Assembly (NCBI GenBank): GCA_026122225.1
Contig: JANEZZ010001909.1
Coordinates: 1,054,001 to 1,118,000, forward strand
Direction of reading: 5' to 3'
From: Heloderma charlesbogerti
Taxonomy: Eukaryota > Chordata > Lepidosauria > Squamata > Helodermatidae
Length of the DNA stretch: 64,000 nt
The notes beneath the pieces are model-generated. The model saw only the letters and a program-made list of their open reading frames with translations, made no database searches and was not told the DNA's origin. The position numbers and the translations under genes are program-made. Numbering within the stretch: position 1 is the stretch's first letter; each line of letters opens with the position of its first letter. Shown piece after piece: positions 39,101 through 50,290 of the stretch.

Positions 39101-42100
39101 CCTTGTCTCAGAGCAAGGCCATTTTCTTTTGTCTCCCACTGGCTATTTTTTAACAGCTCCAAAATCCCAAACAATTATTATTTGGAACCAATATGCGAAA
39201 TTCAAGTCTCACGCCCTTTCCCACCAAAACCTTTGAACATTTACACCTTGCCTTCCCATTTAAAATCTTGGAATACCTCCTGGGTGGCTTTGCTTTTCCT
39301 TTTCAGCTTCCCTTGCTGCTGCTGCACTGGTCATCAGCACCCCATGGCAGACCCTTCTCCCCACCCTCTAAGTGACATTTGTGAACATTCCGTGGCATCA
39401 CAGAATTTCAAACCAATGGCAAGTTTAAACTTTTTAGCCTATGCGATGGCTAATGGGATTACTGATCGGGGCACATCATCAGCAGGCTTGCTGCAGTGTT
39501 TCCCCCCCGCCTTACCTGGATGCTGCAGCCTAGCAGCCACCCTGCGTGAGGGGTAAATGAGCATGCAAAATCCAAGAGAGCACAAGGTGGAACGGAGAGA
39601 GAAAGAGAGAGAGAAAAAACAGATGACGATGAAGGCAACAAGAAAGCAAGCACCACTCCAGTTGCAGGGCAGGAAGCGGGGAATGGAAGAAGTGTTACAC
39701 AGAAGAAGTGGGGGAATGGAATAAAGGTGAGACATTTGGCTGCTGGCAATGGGTGGGCAGGAAGTCAGGGTTCTGAGGAACCCTGAGCCTTACATAGCAG
39801 ATAAGCAACAAAATGAGATGTGGAAAGCAATCGCACCACAGAGTGCCATAATTACCAGTTGAAGGTACTCTTCAGCCCATTTTCAGACTAAAATCACAGC
39901 TGTACCTATACCGTACGTCCACACAACCACAGACAAAGCAGGAAGAGTGGTATCTCGCCCAGAATTCAGCCTCTTAAAGAACCTGAGCTGTAGCTTCTTT
40001 TTTTAAGGACTACAAACTTGCTTTAAGGGTGCAGAGATGCATTTGGAAGTGCGTAGGCCATGCTCTGGGAGACAGCGCAGGACAGGAAGGCCTGGCGTGC
40101 TGTGGTCCATGGGGTCACGAAGAGTCAGACACGACTGAACGACTGAACAACAACAACAAGGCCAGCCTTCCCCAACATGGTGCCTTCTTGATGTTTCGGA
40201 CTACAGCTCCTAGCATTCCCAATTATTGGGCATACTGGCTGGGGCTGATGGGAGTCAAAGTCCAAAGCATCTGGAGGGCACCAGGCAGGAGAAGGTTGGT
40301 GAGGGCAACGCCTGCCACACTCAGAGAGCTGGGAAAGGTTTCCAGAAGGGCTGGTGGCTTCTGAACCCTCCCAGCCAGCTACGGATCTCACCCAGTGAAG
40401 GCTGGTGGCTCCGCTTTCAGCGGGCCTGTAAATCTATTCCAGGTTTCAGTCCAGCCAGAACTCTAAAGGAGCTCTCCGAGGCGCTGAATCTATTTTGGGG
40501 ATGGGGTTTAGCATCTTGGAGAGCTCCTTTAGAGTTCTGGCTGGTTCTGTCTGAAACCCGGAATGGGTCCACACACACCCTGAAAGCGGAGCCGCCAACT
40601 TCCGCTGATCCTACCCAGGCAGGTGCCAAGACAGCAACTGCAAACTCTCCCAGCAAGTGGGAGAACCAGCAGCGATACAGAAGCTTCAGCCAGACGTAAG
40701 AAAGAGGCAAAGCAAAAGGGTGGGCGGACAGGCGGGGGGAAAGCCAAGGGGGAGCGGGAGCACTTGCCTGGTGGCAATGTCGTCATCTTCGCCTCCCCAG
40801 CCCCAGTACTCGTTGGGGAAGCCATTGATCTTCAGATACTGGTCTGGGGTAAGTGCCGACACGCCGCCAAAGTACTGTGAGTATGGGAGGCTGGAGGTGG
40901 AGAGGAGGGCAAAGTCATTATGGGTTTGGAGTCGCACTGGGCTCCCCAGAGCTCCGTGGAGCGGATTCATGTGCGTAACGGTGGTTCGCTCATTCTTAGG
41001 GTTCGTTGCAGTTGGGGATATATGAGCAAGGAGACGATTCAGGAGGGAAAAGCTTCCTTGCTGCTGCACCTTGTGGATGTCAGCCTGTTGTGCATGCAGT
41101 TAAAGGCTTAGAAGCCCTGCTAAGTTTAAAAAAAAAAAAAAAGGTGGAGGAGAACAGGAGGGTAGGGAGTCCCAACGGGTTCACAAATTACTGCTGTGAA
41201 TGAGGAATGCTGTTGCTTGGAGGGGCCCCAGCTCAGTGGAAGAGCAGCTGCTGTGCACATGGAGGGCCCCACAGTCGATCCCCAGCAACTCCGGTTAAAA
41301 CGGATTTCAGGGAGAAAAACGAGGAAAGAACTTTCTCTACCTGGAACACTGGGTAGCTGCTACCAGTCAGACCAGGCTTGGGGAGGCAACATGGTGCCCT
41401 CCAGACGTTGCGGACTACACCTCCCATAATCCATGACCATGACACTGGTTGGGGCTGTTGACAGCTGTAGTCCAACACAACTGGAGGGTACCAAGTTGCC
41501 TATCCGTGGGCTAGATGAACCAAGGGAGCAGCTTTGTATGCTAGGAAGGGGGCAGAGCCCGCGCTCTGCATGCAGAAGGCCCCAGGGTCAAGCCACACCA
41601 CCTCCATATGTGTTGGACTCCAACTCCCATCACCCCAGCCAGCATATGGTCAAGGATGCCAGGTGTTGTAGTCCAAAACATCTGGAGGGTCCAGGGAGGC
41701 TGTGCTAGATTGTTAACCAAGGCTGGGGGGCCTGCCACCCTCCTGATTTTTGGACTACAACTCCCATCAGCCCCAGCCACCGTGGTCAGGAATGATGGGA
41801 GCTGGAGTCCAGCAGCATCTGGGAGGGCTACAGGTTCCCCACCCCTGAAAAGACCTGTGGAGGCAGGGACCTGTTCCTCTCATTTTCTGTCAAGCACTGG
41901 GCACGTGGATTGTGTAAGGATAACCACAATGTACTACGGTTTTAACACAAAGCAGGGCTTGCGAACCCTGGTGAGGGTTAGCCGCTGTCCCTCCTCCTCC
42001 TCTCTGAAAGCGCAAGATAAGCCAAGCCCCTCTCCACTCCATCCACCTGGAGCAGCTGCTTCTAGGAGGGCAGTGACTCCCTTCTCCGGCATTCCAGCAC

Positions 42101-44611
42101 AGAGGAGTCCAGTATATATGTTCCCTCAGGAAAAGGCTCAGGCCCGCAGTCTGCACTGGGCATCCTGAGGCAGCTGACTGGGACCGCAAGCCCCCAGCCA
42201 TGGCCCATCAGTACCAACACCTTCCCACCACATAGGTCAGTTGGGTCTGTGAGCCTCCATTCTGATTTCCCACAATGCTCTAGACTGCTGCATGAGGGCA
42301 TTGTGGGACATTGCAATGGCAGCTCCCAGACACCTTCAGCAGGCGGCTGCCACTAACAGGCTAAATTGGGGGGAGGGGCAGTTGAGGGCGCTTGGCCGTC
42401 CACCTCCACGAGGGTTAACATGATGTGAACAACCACCCCCACCTCCCCAGGGTCACATCATCTGGGAAGTTCTTCCCCGAACCGCTGCCCCCGCCACTCC
42501 CTCACCTGTAGCCGAACTTGTTCATGGCGACAGAGACGTGCTTGGGGCTCCAGGAGTCGCAGACATAGAGGTTGTGGTCATTCTCGGGGATGAGGTCCAC
42601 GTCATGGAGGAAGAGGCAGTTCCACTCCTCGTCCTTCATGGCCTCCTTCACGCCCACGTTCAGCAGCTTGGCTCGGTTGAAAGTGCCATTCCCGGCCTAC
42701 AGAGGAGCAGGGTGGGAGAGGGTGGGAAATGGCAGCAGGGTGCGAGGCTCGCGCAAAGGGGGTGCTGGCCATGCCGCACACCAGCTCCTTTACAATTACC
42801 AGCTCTTAAGCACCAGGAAGGTGCCATCCCAGGTTATCACCCCAGGTTATCACCCCAGGTTATCACCCCAGGTTATCACCCCAGTGGCCTTGGTTATATC
42901 AAAGATGTTTTTCCTGGCTTCCCACCAGGGCTTCATAATGGGAACTTGTGTAGTGGTTGGGAGGGGGAATGTGTGACCCTCCAGGTTCCCCAGTATAGAA
43001 AACGCCATGGCTTAAGATGGCATTGCCAAAAGGCAGAACAGCAGGACTAAAAGACCAACAATAGCAGTGAGAGATTTTTGCAACTGACACCACTGACTAG
43101 GCTGCCTGAAAATGCAGCTCGGGGGAAGAAGAGAGAAAAGGGCTACCGTTGCCCCTGAATGCCAGGGCTATACTCAGGGCCGGTGTCAAGGGTAGGCATG
43201 AAGTGGCACCTGCCAAGGGCCCCCACCCCAACAGGGCCCCCCAGACAAGAGCCCCCCGGAGTTGCTCCTCCTCTTCACCATGGCAGCCTGCTTGTTCTCG
43301 CAACCTGCCTCTCGCTCTGGCCCAGACGACGGAGGTGGCGAGAGGGAGGAGCAGGAGATGCCCCGGCCTGCTTGCTCACTCGCTCTCTGCCTGGCAAGCA
43401 AGCGGTAGCCATGATGAAGATGAGGAAGAGCAATAGCGGCTGGTGACAATGGCGGAGAGAAGGCAGATGCACTGAGGGAGGGGGCCCATGGAGGGAGTCT
43501 TGCCCAAGGGCCTTCAAAAACCAAGAGCTGGCACGGGAGATGCCACCTTCCTTATCCTCTACCCAACGCTGCTGGGTTTCTCTTGCAGCCTTTCTTCACC
43601 ACCACCCCGCCTTGCCAGGACTGCCTTCTCGGATTCAGGGGCTAGACTGTCCTGGGCTGTGCTGCACCTTCACCACCCCATAAATAACGCACCTGATGTA
43701 CGACATAGATTCCATACTGCAGCTGCTGGCGCTGGAGGAAGGGATGTAGGTAGTACAGCAAGTGGCGGAGATGTGTCTCCCGGTTGCGGTGCGGAATAAT
43801 GATGGCTGTCCGGGAGCGGGGCTCACAGGCGGAAGGGCGGTACCGGCCCCCGAGGCCCGCTGCTGGGTTCTTTTCTTGGATCTGCTCCAGAGTTGGCACT
43901 TGGCTGAAGCTCACCGTCAGGGGGCCGACTGAGATTGGCCGGTAGGGCGAGGAGAGGAAAACAACAAGGATCAGAAAGGCAGGCACTGCCGCTCCTGTGT
44001 GCCCAGGACTCTTGCTATGGGCCCTCGTTCATCTCCCAAAGAATGCACCTAAGTTTCTAGTTCTCATGAGACATAAAAAGAAAGAAGCGTGAAATGAGGG
44101 AAGCCATTCCCACTAAATGTCTCTCAACCCAGAGGCAGGGAGCGAAGCGAAGCTTTCTCCTGTCATGCCAAGGGTGCTGACATATTGTGCATGCCAGGAA
44201 CTCGATTTCACTTGAGGCTTTAACCAGAATTTCCAGGAAAACAGGGAGTGAAAGAGACATGTGCACAAAGACAAGGATAACATGCTGTTAGGAGCAAAAG
44301 CTTCCTTGTCCTTGTGCCAAAGCCACCTGGAACTGCTGGAATCCCACCAAAGAGAAGTAGTCAACCAAGAGAATCCAGGAAATCAGTACTAATATCAGAT
44401 GACGCTGTCATCTTTTTGGCACCAGGAAAAGACGCACTTATTTCCCCAGGCATTTGGACATGAGTTATGGCCCAGTTCTTGCGGGCTGCTTTGGGGGTGC
44501 TCATTCTAGCTTGTGTGGGAAGGTGGGGAGACATTCCACTGGGTATGCTGGTTAGGGCTGATGGGCACTGTAGGCTGAAGCATCTGGAAAGCAACAGGTG
44601 GCCCAGCTCTG

Positions 44612-44658
<47 letters not shown>

Positions 44659-46307
44659 AGCCTTCCCCACATGGGAACCTCCAGATGTAACGGACTACAG
44701 TTCTCAACATCCCCCAGACAGATAAGGCTGGAGATTGGGGAAGGCTGATGTTCCAGGCAAGATGGGCACAGCTGGGAGCCAGTCCCGCTGAACTCAGTGA
44801 AACGTACTACTGAGCAGACATGCATAGGATGGTGCCGCTTACGCAGCAATAGGGAACATGCGGGTTTCACGGAAAAAGGCAGAAGAGCTGCGCACTCCTA
44901 CTTGAAAGGGAAAGTAACTCTTCAGCCACCCTCCAAAGGGCACCTTGGCTCTTAGGATTTACAGTGCATTATATTAATTAAACATTTACCCAAGTCCAAG
45001 CACAAGGAGACTGCCAGGCTTGTCTGGAGCACGGGACTTAGTAATCTCGCCGCACATCCACGTTGCTTCTGAAGCCTGCTCTAGCAATACCAAGCATTAA
45101 TGGGAATGATTTCCTCTGTGGCCTTGTGTTTTTAATGTATTTGTTTTATTATTGTTTTAATCAAGTTCAGGTTTTTTTTTTTAAACTATTATTTAAATGT
45201 AACATTTATATCCTGCCTTTCCTCCTAGGAGCCCAAGGCAGGTTACATGATCCTCCTCCTCTCCATTTTTATCCTAATAACAACCCTGTGAGGTGGGTCA
45301 GTGACTGGCCCGAAGTCACCCAGTGAGCTTCATGGCCGAGTGGGGACTAGAACCTGGGTTTCCGGAGTCCCAGTCCAACACTCTAGCCACACTGAATGCC
45401 ATTTTCTTGGTAGACAGGTGGGGAACAAATCAATCAATCAGAAAGCAAACCTATAGCCTCTAGGCAGAGTCTGGGAGGCCATAAGATACTTCGGATTCCT
45501 GGATCCCTGGATCCGAGGTCAGAGACAGCACTCTGACTGCAGACTCAGGAGTCCCCGTCACAGCAGGTGTGGAAACAACTGTGCTGGATGCCTCTCCAAG
45601 GTCGCTAAGGCAACCTCAGCGAGGACAGAAAGGGGGTGTTCCAATGAGCGGGGAGGGGACTGGGGAAACAAGGATACGAGCTATCTGCAGCCCCCTCCTC
45701 TCCCGCTCCCTGATGCCTCAGCTAGAAATACAGAGCAGGGGAAATACGGAGGCGAAGACTGCCTCCGTGCTCCTCCCACTCTGCATAGGAGGCTGACGGG
45801 AATCCCAGCAGGACAGTGCCCTCAATCAATCAAATCAAAGAAATAAACCCCAAGGTGTTTTTTTTTTAAAAAATCCAAACTACCCTGTTTCGTCCTGTTC
45901 TGGCCCCACCAGGGAAGCTCCCGAGCCCTTCAACTTTACAAACCTGCACTCACCACCACCGCCCCCCTCTTATTTTTTTACCTCCAAACTAGACAGTATG
46001 ACCAAAGGCCCACAAACATGAAGACACGCCCCTGTGCACGCAGCTCAGACTCACGGAGGAAAGGCGACCGCTCCGGGCAGTAGGGGAGCGAGCTCATGGA
46101 GCTCCCGTGGCGGGGCTGTTGAGGCAAGAGGCTGAGGTTGGTGTAGACGTCGTGGGTCCGGGAGTAGTCGAAAGACGGGTTGGCATCATGGCCAAAGATG
46201 GAGGCCAGGTTCCGGAAGCCCCCAAAGGAGAAATAAGCCATGAAGGCAAACTGGAAGCCGATGAGGAGGGCCAAGGTGCAGGGGCGATCCAGAAGTCTTC
46301 GGAGCAT
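35577..46307 (-). CDS. B4GALT3: B4GALT3, beta-1,4-galactosyltransferase 3 (complete, 6 coding exons)
   Basis: Type II Golgi membrane enzyme (family GT7) that transfers galactose from UDP-Gal to terminal GlcNAc. Coding exons in transcript order: 46307-46055, 43928-43693, 42696-42506, 40890-40768, 37259-37155, 36192-35577. They join to 507 residues plus TAA. A short cytoplasmic tail (MLRRLLDRP) is followed by a membrane segment at about residues 10-30. The Mn-binding DVD is at 195-197, the WGWGGEDDD donor/acceptor site at 256-264 and the metal-ligand His in GHYKMVRH at 284-291. An N-glycosylation site (NLS) near residue 69 is shared with human. The enzyme core ends near residue 343; the remaining 164 residues make a tail far longer than in human (total about 393). 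Intron 4 uses a GC donor. Paralogues B4GALT1/2 are excluded by the MLRRLL start, the FLQRQQ segment and the synteny. Confidence 0.95.
36278..36392. mobile_element. family A palindrome
   Basis: ccccaacctggggttctcca and tggagggcaccaggttgggg, about 90 bp before (in genome direction beyond) the B4GALT3 last-exon acceptor. Confidence 0.8.
36517..36650. mobile_element. family A variant
   Basis: gttttgacctacaactccca and tgtaggccaaaacatttgga. Confidence 0.75.
36667..36759 (+). mobile_element. RTE/Bov-B LINE 3' end
   Basis: ggaggacaggaaggcctggc and gtcacaaagagtcagacacg, CAA-rich end. Confidence 0.85.
37155..37259 (-). CDS. B4GALT3: B4GALT3 coding exon 5
   Basis: Acceptor catctcctag, donor AG|gtgcgc. 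Encodes [20 protein letters not shown] and then [15 protein letters not shown], including the His metal ligand. Confidence 0.95.
   Translation of the reverse strand, partial: GAPGRYEDLAASCLRRPLQDGEAQGRQRQRGESA
37889..37988. mobile_element. family A palindrome
   Basis: cttccccaactgggtaccct and ttgccaggttggggacgact. Confidence 0.7.
38277..38818 (-). mobile_element. CR1 LINE 3' end
   Basis: gagccatcctggatcagacc through cctttcctcatgcagaagct, the long form reaching into the ORF2 end; five-prime truncated. Confidence 0.85.
40057..40159 (+). mobile_element. RTE/Bov-B LINE 3' end
   Basis: gcgcaggacaggaaggcctg, gtggtccatggggtcacgaa and a (CAA)n tail; a family A element abuts it. Confidence 0.88.
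40161..40298. mobile_element. family A palindrome
   Basis: ccttccccaacatggtgcct against aggcaccaggcaggagaagg. Confidence 0.8.
40393..40607. mobile_element. family D hAT-like element, 215 bp
   Basis: Starts CAGTGAAGGCTGGTGGCTCC; the end read in reverse is CAGCGGAAGTTGGCGGCTCC. Flanks atctcacc and atcctacc agree at 6 of 8. It contains the same inner palindrome as the 2599 copy. Confidence 0.8.
40768..40890 (-). CDS. B4GALT3: B4GALT3 coding exon 4 (GWGGEDDD), GC donor
   Basis: Acceptor ccacctccag. Encodes [20 protein letters not shown] and then [16 protein letters not shown]. The only donor that keeps the frame into exon 5 is AG|gcaagt at 40767-40762, a GC-type site with an otherwise ideal consensus. 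Using the nearby GT (40763-40762) would shift the frame. Confidence 0.93.
41219..41545 (+). mobile_element. tRNA-SINE split by a family A element
   Basis: Head cagctcagtggaagagcagc and B box cagtcgatccccagcaact, body to about 41376. The tail resumes at about 41510 with gggctagatgaaccaaggga. Confidence 0.7.
41383..41512. mobile_element. family A palindrome inside a tRNA-SINE
   Basis: ggcaacatggtgccctccag pairs with ctggagggtaccaagttgcc. Confidence 0.8.
41597..41700. mobile_element. family A palindrome
   Basis: atgtgttggactccaactcc and ttgtagtccaaaacatctgg; outer arms eroded. Confidence 0.7.
41738..41850. mobile_element. family A palindrome
   Basis: ttggactacaactcccatca and tgatgggagctggagtccag around a cagccaccgtggtcagg centre. 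Confidence 0.7.
42506..42696 (-). CDS. B4GALT3: B4GALT3 coding exon 3 (DVD motif)
   Basis: Acceptor cctctgtag, donor AG|gtgagg. Encodes [16 protein letters not shown] and then the [19 protein letters not shown] segment holding the Mn-binding DVD. Confidence 0.95.
42828..42884. repeat. 13-bp minisatellite, four copies
   Basis: Four perfect copies of cccaggttatcac plus a partial fifth. It lies in B4GALT3 intron 2, about 130 bp before the exon 3 acceptor in transcript direction. Confidence 0.9.
43693..43928 (-). CDS. B4GALT3: B4GALT3 coding exon 2
   Basis: Acceptor caatctcag, donor CAG|gtgcgt. Encodes [20 protein letters not shown] and then [23 protein letters not shown] and [18 protein letters not shown]. 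The CxPxxRTAIIIPxRxR segment binds the UDP part of the donor in this family. Confidence 0.95.
44614..44657. repeat. (AC)n microsatellite
   Basis: 22 AC units in B4GALT3 intron 1, between two family A halves (44520-44600 and 44658-44748). Confidence 0.97.
44658..44748. mobile_element. family A palindrome
   Basis: ccagccttccccacatggga against gagattggggaaggctg. Confidence 0.7.
45194..45400 (-). mobile_element. Sauria-type SINE
   Basis: Reverse copy: aacatttatatcctgccttt, aacaaccctgtgaggtgggt and gtcccagtccaacactctag. Confidence 0.88.
46055..46307 (-). CDS. B4GALT3: B4GALT3 coding exon 1
   Basis: Encodes [20 protein letters not shown] through CPERSPFL; donor C|gtgagt. The ATG has G at -3. An acceptor (cctttctag) ends at 46345, so 37 bases of 5' UTR lie on this exon and the rest on an upstream one. 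An out-of-frame ATG 31 bases upstream opens a short overlapping reading frame. Confidence 0.93.
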
Positions 46308-46424
46308 GGCGCTGGGGCGTGGGACTTTCTTCCTGCATGCGCACCTAGAAAGGGAGAAGAGGACACCTCTGAATGCCAGTCACAGGGGAACAACAGCGGG
46401 AGGAAGCTATGGCCCACACACCAG

Positions 46425-46530
46425 GGGCACTGAAGGGCCAAACTCCATTTCTGAGAAGTTCTCAGGGGCTGTGTCCCAGGGGTGGGTGGGGCTGAAGGCA
46501 AAAGGCAGAAGGGCCAAGAGCCAGGACCAA
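46425..46530. mobile_element. family B fragment
   Basis: gaagggccaaactccatttc and gagaagttctcaggggctgt; both ends lost. Confidence 0.5.
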
Positions 46531-46639
46531 AATACCAAAAGATACCAGCACATAAGGGTGTGATCCTATGCATAGTTAGACAGTGGGGAATGCTGGGAGT
46601 TGTAGGATTACAGCCGGTTACTAATCCTTAGCAGAGGCA

Positions 46640-46712
46640 TGTCAGCGTCAACAGCACTGGACTAGGTGGACAGATTGCCTGATTCACTATAAGGCCGCTT
46701 CCTGTGTTCCTA
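46640..46712 (+). repeat. tRNA-SINE tail fragment
   Basis: ggactaggtggacagattgc and aaggccgcttcctgtgttcc. Confidence 0.5.
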
Positions 46713-47491
46713 TAACAACATTTTAGAATTCCAGCAAGTTGCATTGAGGGAGATGAGAGGGGGAAACATGGCCATTCCACCATCCTTGCCGAAAGATTCC
46801 CCCCCCCCCATTCCTTTTTCCTTGCATATTGTGTTGTTGTAGATTGTAAACCTGCAGGCAGGCAGGGGACTGTCTTGTCTAACTGATTATATGCAAGTCT
46901 TGTCTACCTGAGTATATGGGGCAGGGGAAAGGTGGCTTGGCCATCTACCTGGGCAACCCCAGAGGGCAGGAGTGGGACCCCTGGAAGGCCGGACTGAGAT
47001 CCAGGTCTGAGGTTCTACAGCCCTGCCACAAGCCCTACCTGTGGGCTTTCCAGAGGTGTGCCTTTGGCCACTGTGACACATAGGGCACTGGAGTAGCAGG
47101 ACGTTTGGCCCGAGCCACCAACACTCTTCGTTTCTTATCCCACATCATACCCCTTTTGACCCACACCATACTCCTTCAAAAGCTAACAGTCTTTCCAGTA
47201 ACTCCCCACAAGGAGGAAGTGGAATGCGTGGGTCTCAACTGACAACCCAAAGTTCTATGTTAGAGCTGTTGACTTAACCAATGGTCAGTTTCTGGCCCAT
47301 AGATTGACTTAGAAATCTGGTTCAACTGGCTTTAACTGGCTGTTTTATTGATGTTTTGCCTGCCAAACGTTATTTTATGTTTAGATTGCATCTCATCATA
47401 TCTGGGCTATTGCTGTTAGCCCACCCTCTGGTAGAAAGGCAGGATACAGATTTAAACGTACAAATAAAACAAATCTCTCCAGATTTCTGTA

Positions 47492-47630
47492 GCCCAGCCT
47501 TCTCCAAGCTGGGTGCCTCCAGAAGTTTTGAACTGCAACTCCCATCAGCCCCAGCCAGCATGGCCAATGTTCAGGGAGGATCGGACTTCCTGTCCAAAAC
47601 GTCTGGAGGGCACCAGGTTGGGAGACCTGC
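47492..47630. mobile_element. family A palindrome
   Basis: agccttctccaagctgggtg against ggagggcaccaggttgggag. Confidence 0.8.
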
Positions 47631-48430
47631 TGTGGAGAAATTCAGCAGCATGGCCCCCCAATCAAAAAAGTAACAATCGTGGCACGAAAGACTGCAGTTC
47701 CTGTCTTTGGCATTCAATGTGACCCTTATGATTATCTCCAGAGTCAATGAGATAAGTTACCAAACATTTTCTCTATGTAAAGTCCTCAACAATCCACATG
47801 TCCTAGAGGCTCACAGGGCTGTGTCTGTGTGTATGTTTTCACCCCTTTTTATTTACAAACTTATATTCTTCTGCATACTTAGGCAGTCCTCCAAGTACAC
47901 AGCAAAGCTTCTAATTTTTGACTGGCCTGGTTTCGCTTTCAAACTAATAGGCACGCTACCACCCAAGTTCACTATTAAAAGGAATGATAATAAGCCTGTA
48001 ATTAGACACACATCTGGCTAAACAAGCATTTAGGGACGCTTCTATAAATTGGATCTTACAGCCTCCCTAATGCTAGAATACTGAGAATCATGGTTTTGGG
48101 TTTTGTTTTGTTCTTGGTTAAAATACGCACGCACTTCTAGTCCTCAAGGCAAAAATGTTTCCCCTCCCTGCTTTCAGGCTCCTGGTTTGCTGCAAATGTC
48201 TGATGGTGGTATGCAGTGCTAAACTGTGGACTAGCAGCCTTGTAAATAACACCACAAAAGTTACATACACCACCCTGGGGATCCTTTGTGAATGAACAGC
48301 AGTTTATAAAATTTTAAAAATAAATACAAGTCTAAGCTGAACTTGGAACTTGTTGGCAGGGGTGAATTCAAAGGATTATTCAACCTCAGAAGTTTTTCAT
48401 GGATTAACAACCCTATTGATTAGAATTGTG

Positions 48431-48454
48431 AATTATTATTATTATTATTATTAC
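48431..48454. repeat. (ATT)n microsatellite
   Basis: About eight ATT units. Confidence 0.95.
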
Positions 48455-49629
48455 AACAACACCAATCAGGAACCACGTGCCAGGTTTTCCTTTCTCCACT
48501 ACAAGAACCATACTAAGTGACTCCACCGTAGGACAAAAGAGCTGGCAAGCACCAGTGTTTCCTAAACCCTCAGCCATGGGGCCAGACAGCAGAGTCAATT
48601 CCCCGCATACAGAAACCTAAAGCATCAGCCGCTTTCAATTGCAGTTAGTAAATGGGGCACACATGCAATCAATTAATATTATTAATTGTATTTAATCCTG
48701 TTCGGTCTTCCCATAAGGAGATAAGGGCACATGGCATCCATCTCCTGACTCTATTTTATTTTCTCCAGAACCCTGCAAGGAGGATTAGGGTGAGAGAAAA
48801 AATGGCTAGTCCAAAATCATCTGGTATGGGGGGGGGGGGAATGGGTGTTTGAGGTCAGTTTTCCTCAATCCCAGGCCAACCTTTTTATGTGTTAAAAATA
48901 TGTATATCTCACTTGTTGGCCAGAAAAAGGCACTCTAAATAAATTGGACTATCATACACGTATTTCCAGAACAACTGGAGTTGAAGGTTGCACACCTCCT
49001 TTCCTAGCTAAGGTTAAACAGTTACCTGTAGAGCTCTGGAAATGTCATCATTCCGTGCATGCACATAACACAGTTTCATGTGCAACATCCGACTTCCCAA
49101 GAAAAAAGGGATTTTTTTTTTTTTAAGAGTAAGGTTCTAGACCTCATGCTCTCAAATAAATACTTCAAAGCAGATATGCAACTCTCAGAAGCCAGAATGT
49201 TGGCTGAGTACAGGTTTACAGCAGCTCTTCAATTCCCTGCATTGACTCCATATTACACGAAGCAGAATAAGTCACGCATCATCCTTAAAATGTCAAAATA
49301 AATCACACAACAAATCACTCGATCTTCCTTCTGTCTTACAAAACTGGCTGAGGGGCCAAATTGTCCAGGAGTGGAATAAGCTAGGCACACAAATCTCTTA
49401 GCACTCTGTTTCATTCCCCCCTGCCCTTATTTCCCTCCTTCCTTCCCTACCCCCCGTTGTTTGAAATCCAACGGGAGGAAGAGTCCTTTGCAGCTCTAAA
49501 ACTTGCCCACTTCATTTTGAATCCCAGCTGGTTCAAGCAAGAAGAACTCTAGCCTCGCTTGCTCTGCCTTCACCTGCACACATCCTGGAAGGATCTACTC
49601 TGTACCATTCCCCATCACTAATCTGTACT

Positions 49630-49730
49630 CCAGCTCCCCACAATCTGGTGCCCTCCAGATATGTTGGACTACAATTCCCAGCTGCGAATGGTAGTCCAAC
49701 ACATCTGGAGGTTGGGGAAGGAAGCTTTGC
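49630..49730. mobile_element. family A palindrome
   Basis: caatctggtgccctccagat and acatctggaggttggggaag; the right arm is shortened. Confidence 0.75.
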
Positions 49731-50151
49731 CCCATGCTGGCGCCACCTTGCTCGCTCATCTCAAAGCCCCCGTGGAAAAATATATAAACACACGCACGCA
49801 CACATCCATGTTGCATCAAAGCAAAAATTCCCGCCTGCTGTTAAGTGGGCATCAGGGATAAATCTATCTAAGAACTCAGCTGAGGCAGGCGGAGGAACAA
49901 ATCCAGCCCCGTCCACGCCATCCCAGATCCTCTTTCCAATACTCATTTAAAGAGCAGGTTGTAGTCATCCCTTCCTGGTAAAAAACCAGAGCAAGGGTGA
50001 CTCTTTCCACCTCCCAGTACCATTGATCCAGGTGTCCTCTCTGCTCTAGCTGGCGGGGGGGGCTTCTAGGACCCACCCTTCCTTCTAGGGAGCACCCCAC
50101 CTGAGCACCCAGGGGTGCGCATACGCCCCTCTCTGGATCTCCCGCAGGTAC

Positions 50152-50290
50152 CTGAGCGCTTGGAGCCCTCCTCGCCGGAGCGCCTGCTCTCAACCCCACC
50201 CCAGGATACCAAGCACGATCGCCGCCATCTTCAGAAGGTGAAAATGCAATTACGGGGTGGGGAAGCTGTGGAAAGGGATGGAGGGCTGGG
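50152..50290 (-). promoter_or_regulatory. B4GALT3: probable B4GALT3 first exon and promoter
   Basis: GC-rich segment. On the minus strand it reads AAGATGGCGGC (50231-50221), a YY1-type promoter-proximal site, followed about 70 bases later by a donor-like GCTCAG|gtacct at 50151. Upstream on that strand, at about 50309-50318, is a TGACGTC CRE-like core. The spacing to the coding-exon acceptor fits a non-coding first exon, but the transcription start is inferred. Confidence 0.5.

Larger units (their letters stand above)
46346..50151 (-). other. B4GALT3: B4GALT3 5' UTR intron (inferred)
   Basis: Runs from the coding-exon acceptor up to the proposed first exon. It holds a family B fragment (46425-46530), a tRNA-SINE tail (46640-46712), family A copies (47492-47630 and 49630-49730) and an (ATT)n run (48431-48454). 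No other exon is seen. Confidence 0.5.

Noticed and set aside
40057..40159. ruminant contamination suggested by a sequence like cattle Bov-B
   Set aside because: Bov-B is native to squamates, and the copies are embedded between squamate-specific elements.
40762..40768. GT donor at 40763-40762 instead of the GC donor
   Set aside because: It adds four bases and shifts the frame of exon 5, destroying the conserved VRLAGMKI segment.
41608..42168. 186-codon open frame on the plus strand
   Set aside because: Its first half is made of two family A palindromes, and nothing in the rest resembles a protein family.
42828..42884. CRISPR-like spaced repeats
   Set aside because: The units are directly adjacent without spacers, and the genome is a vertebrate one; it is a minisatellite.
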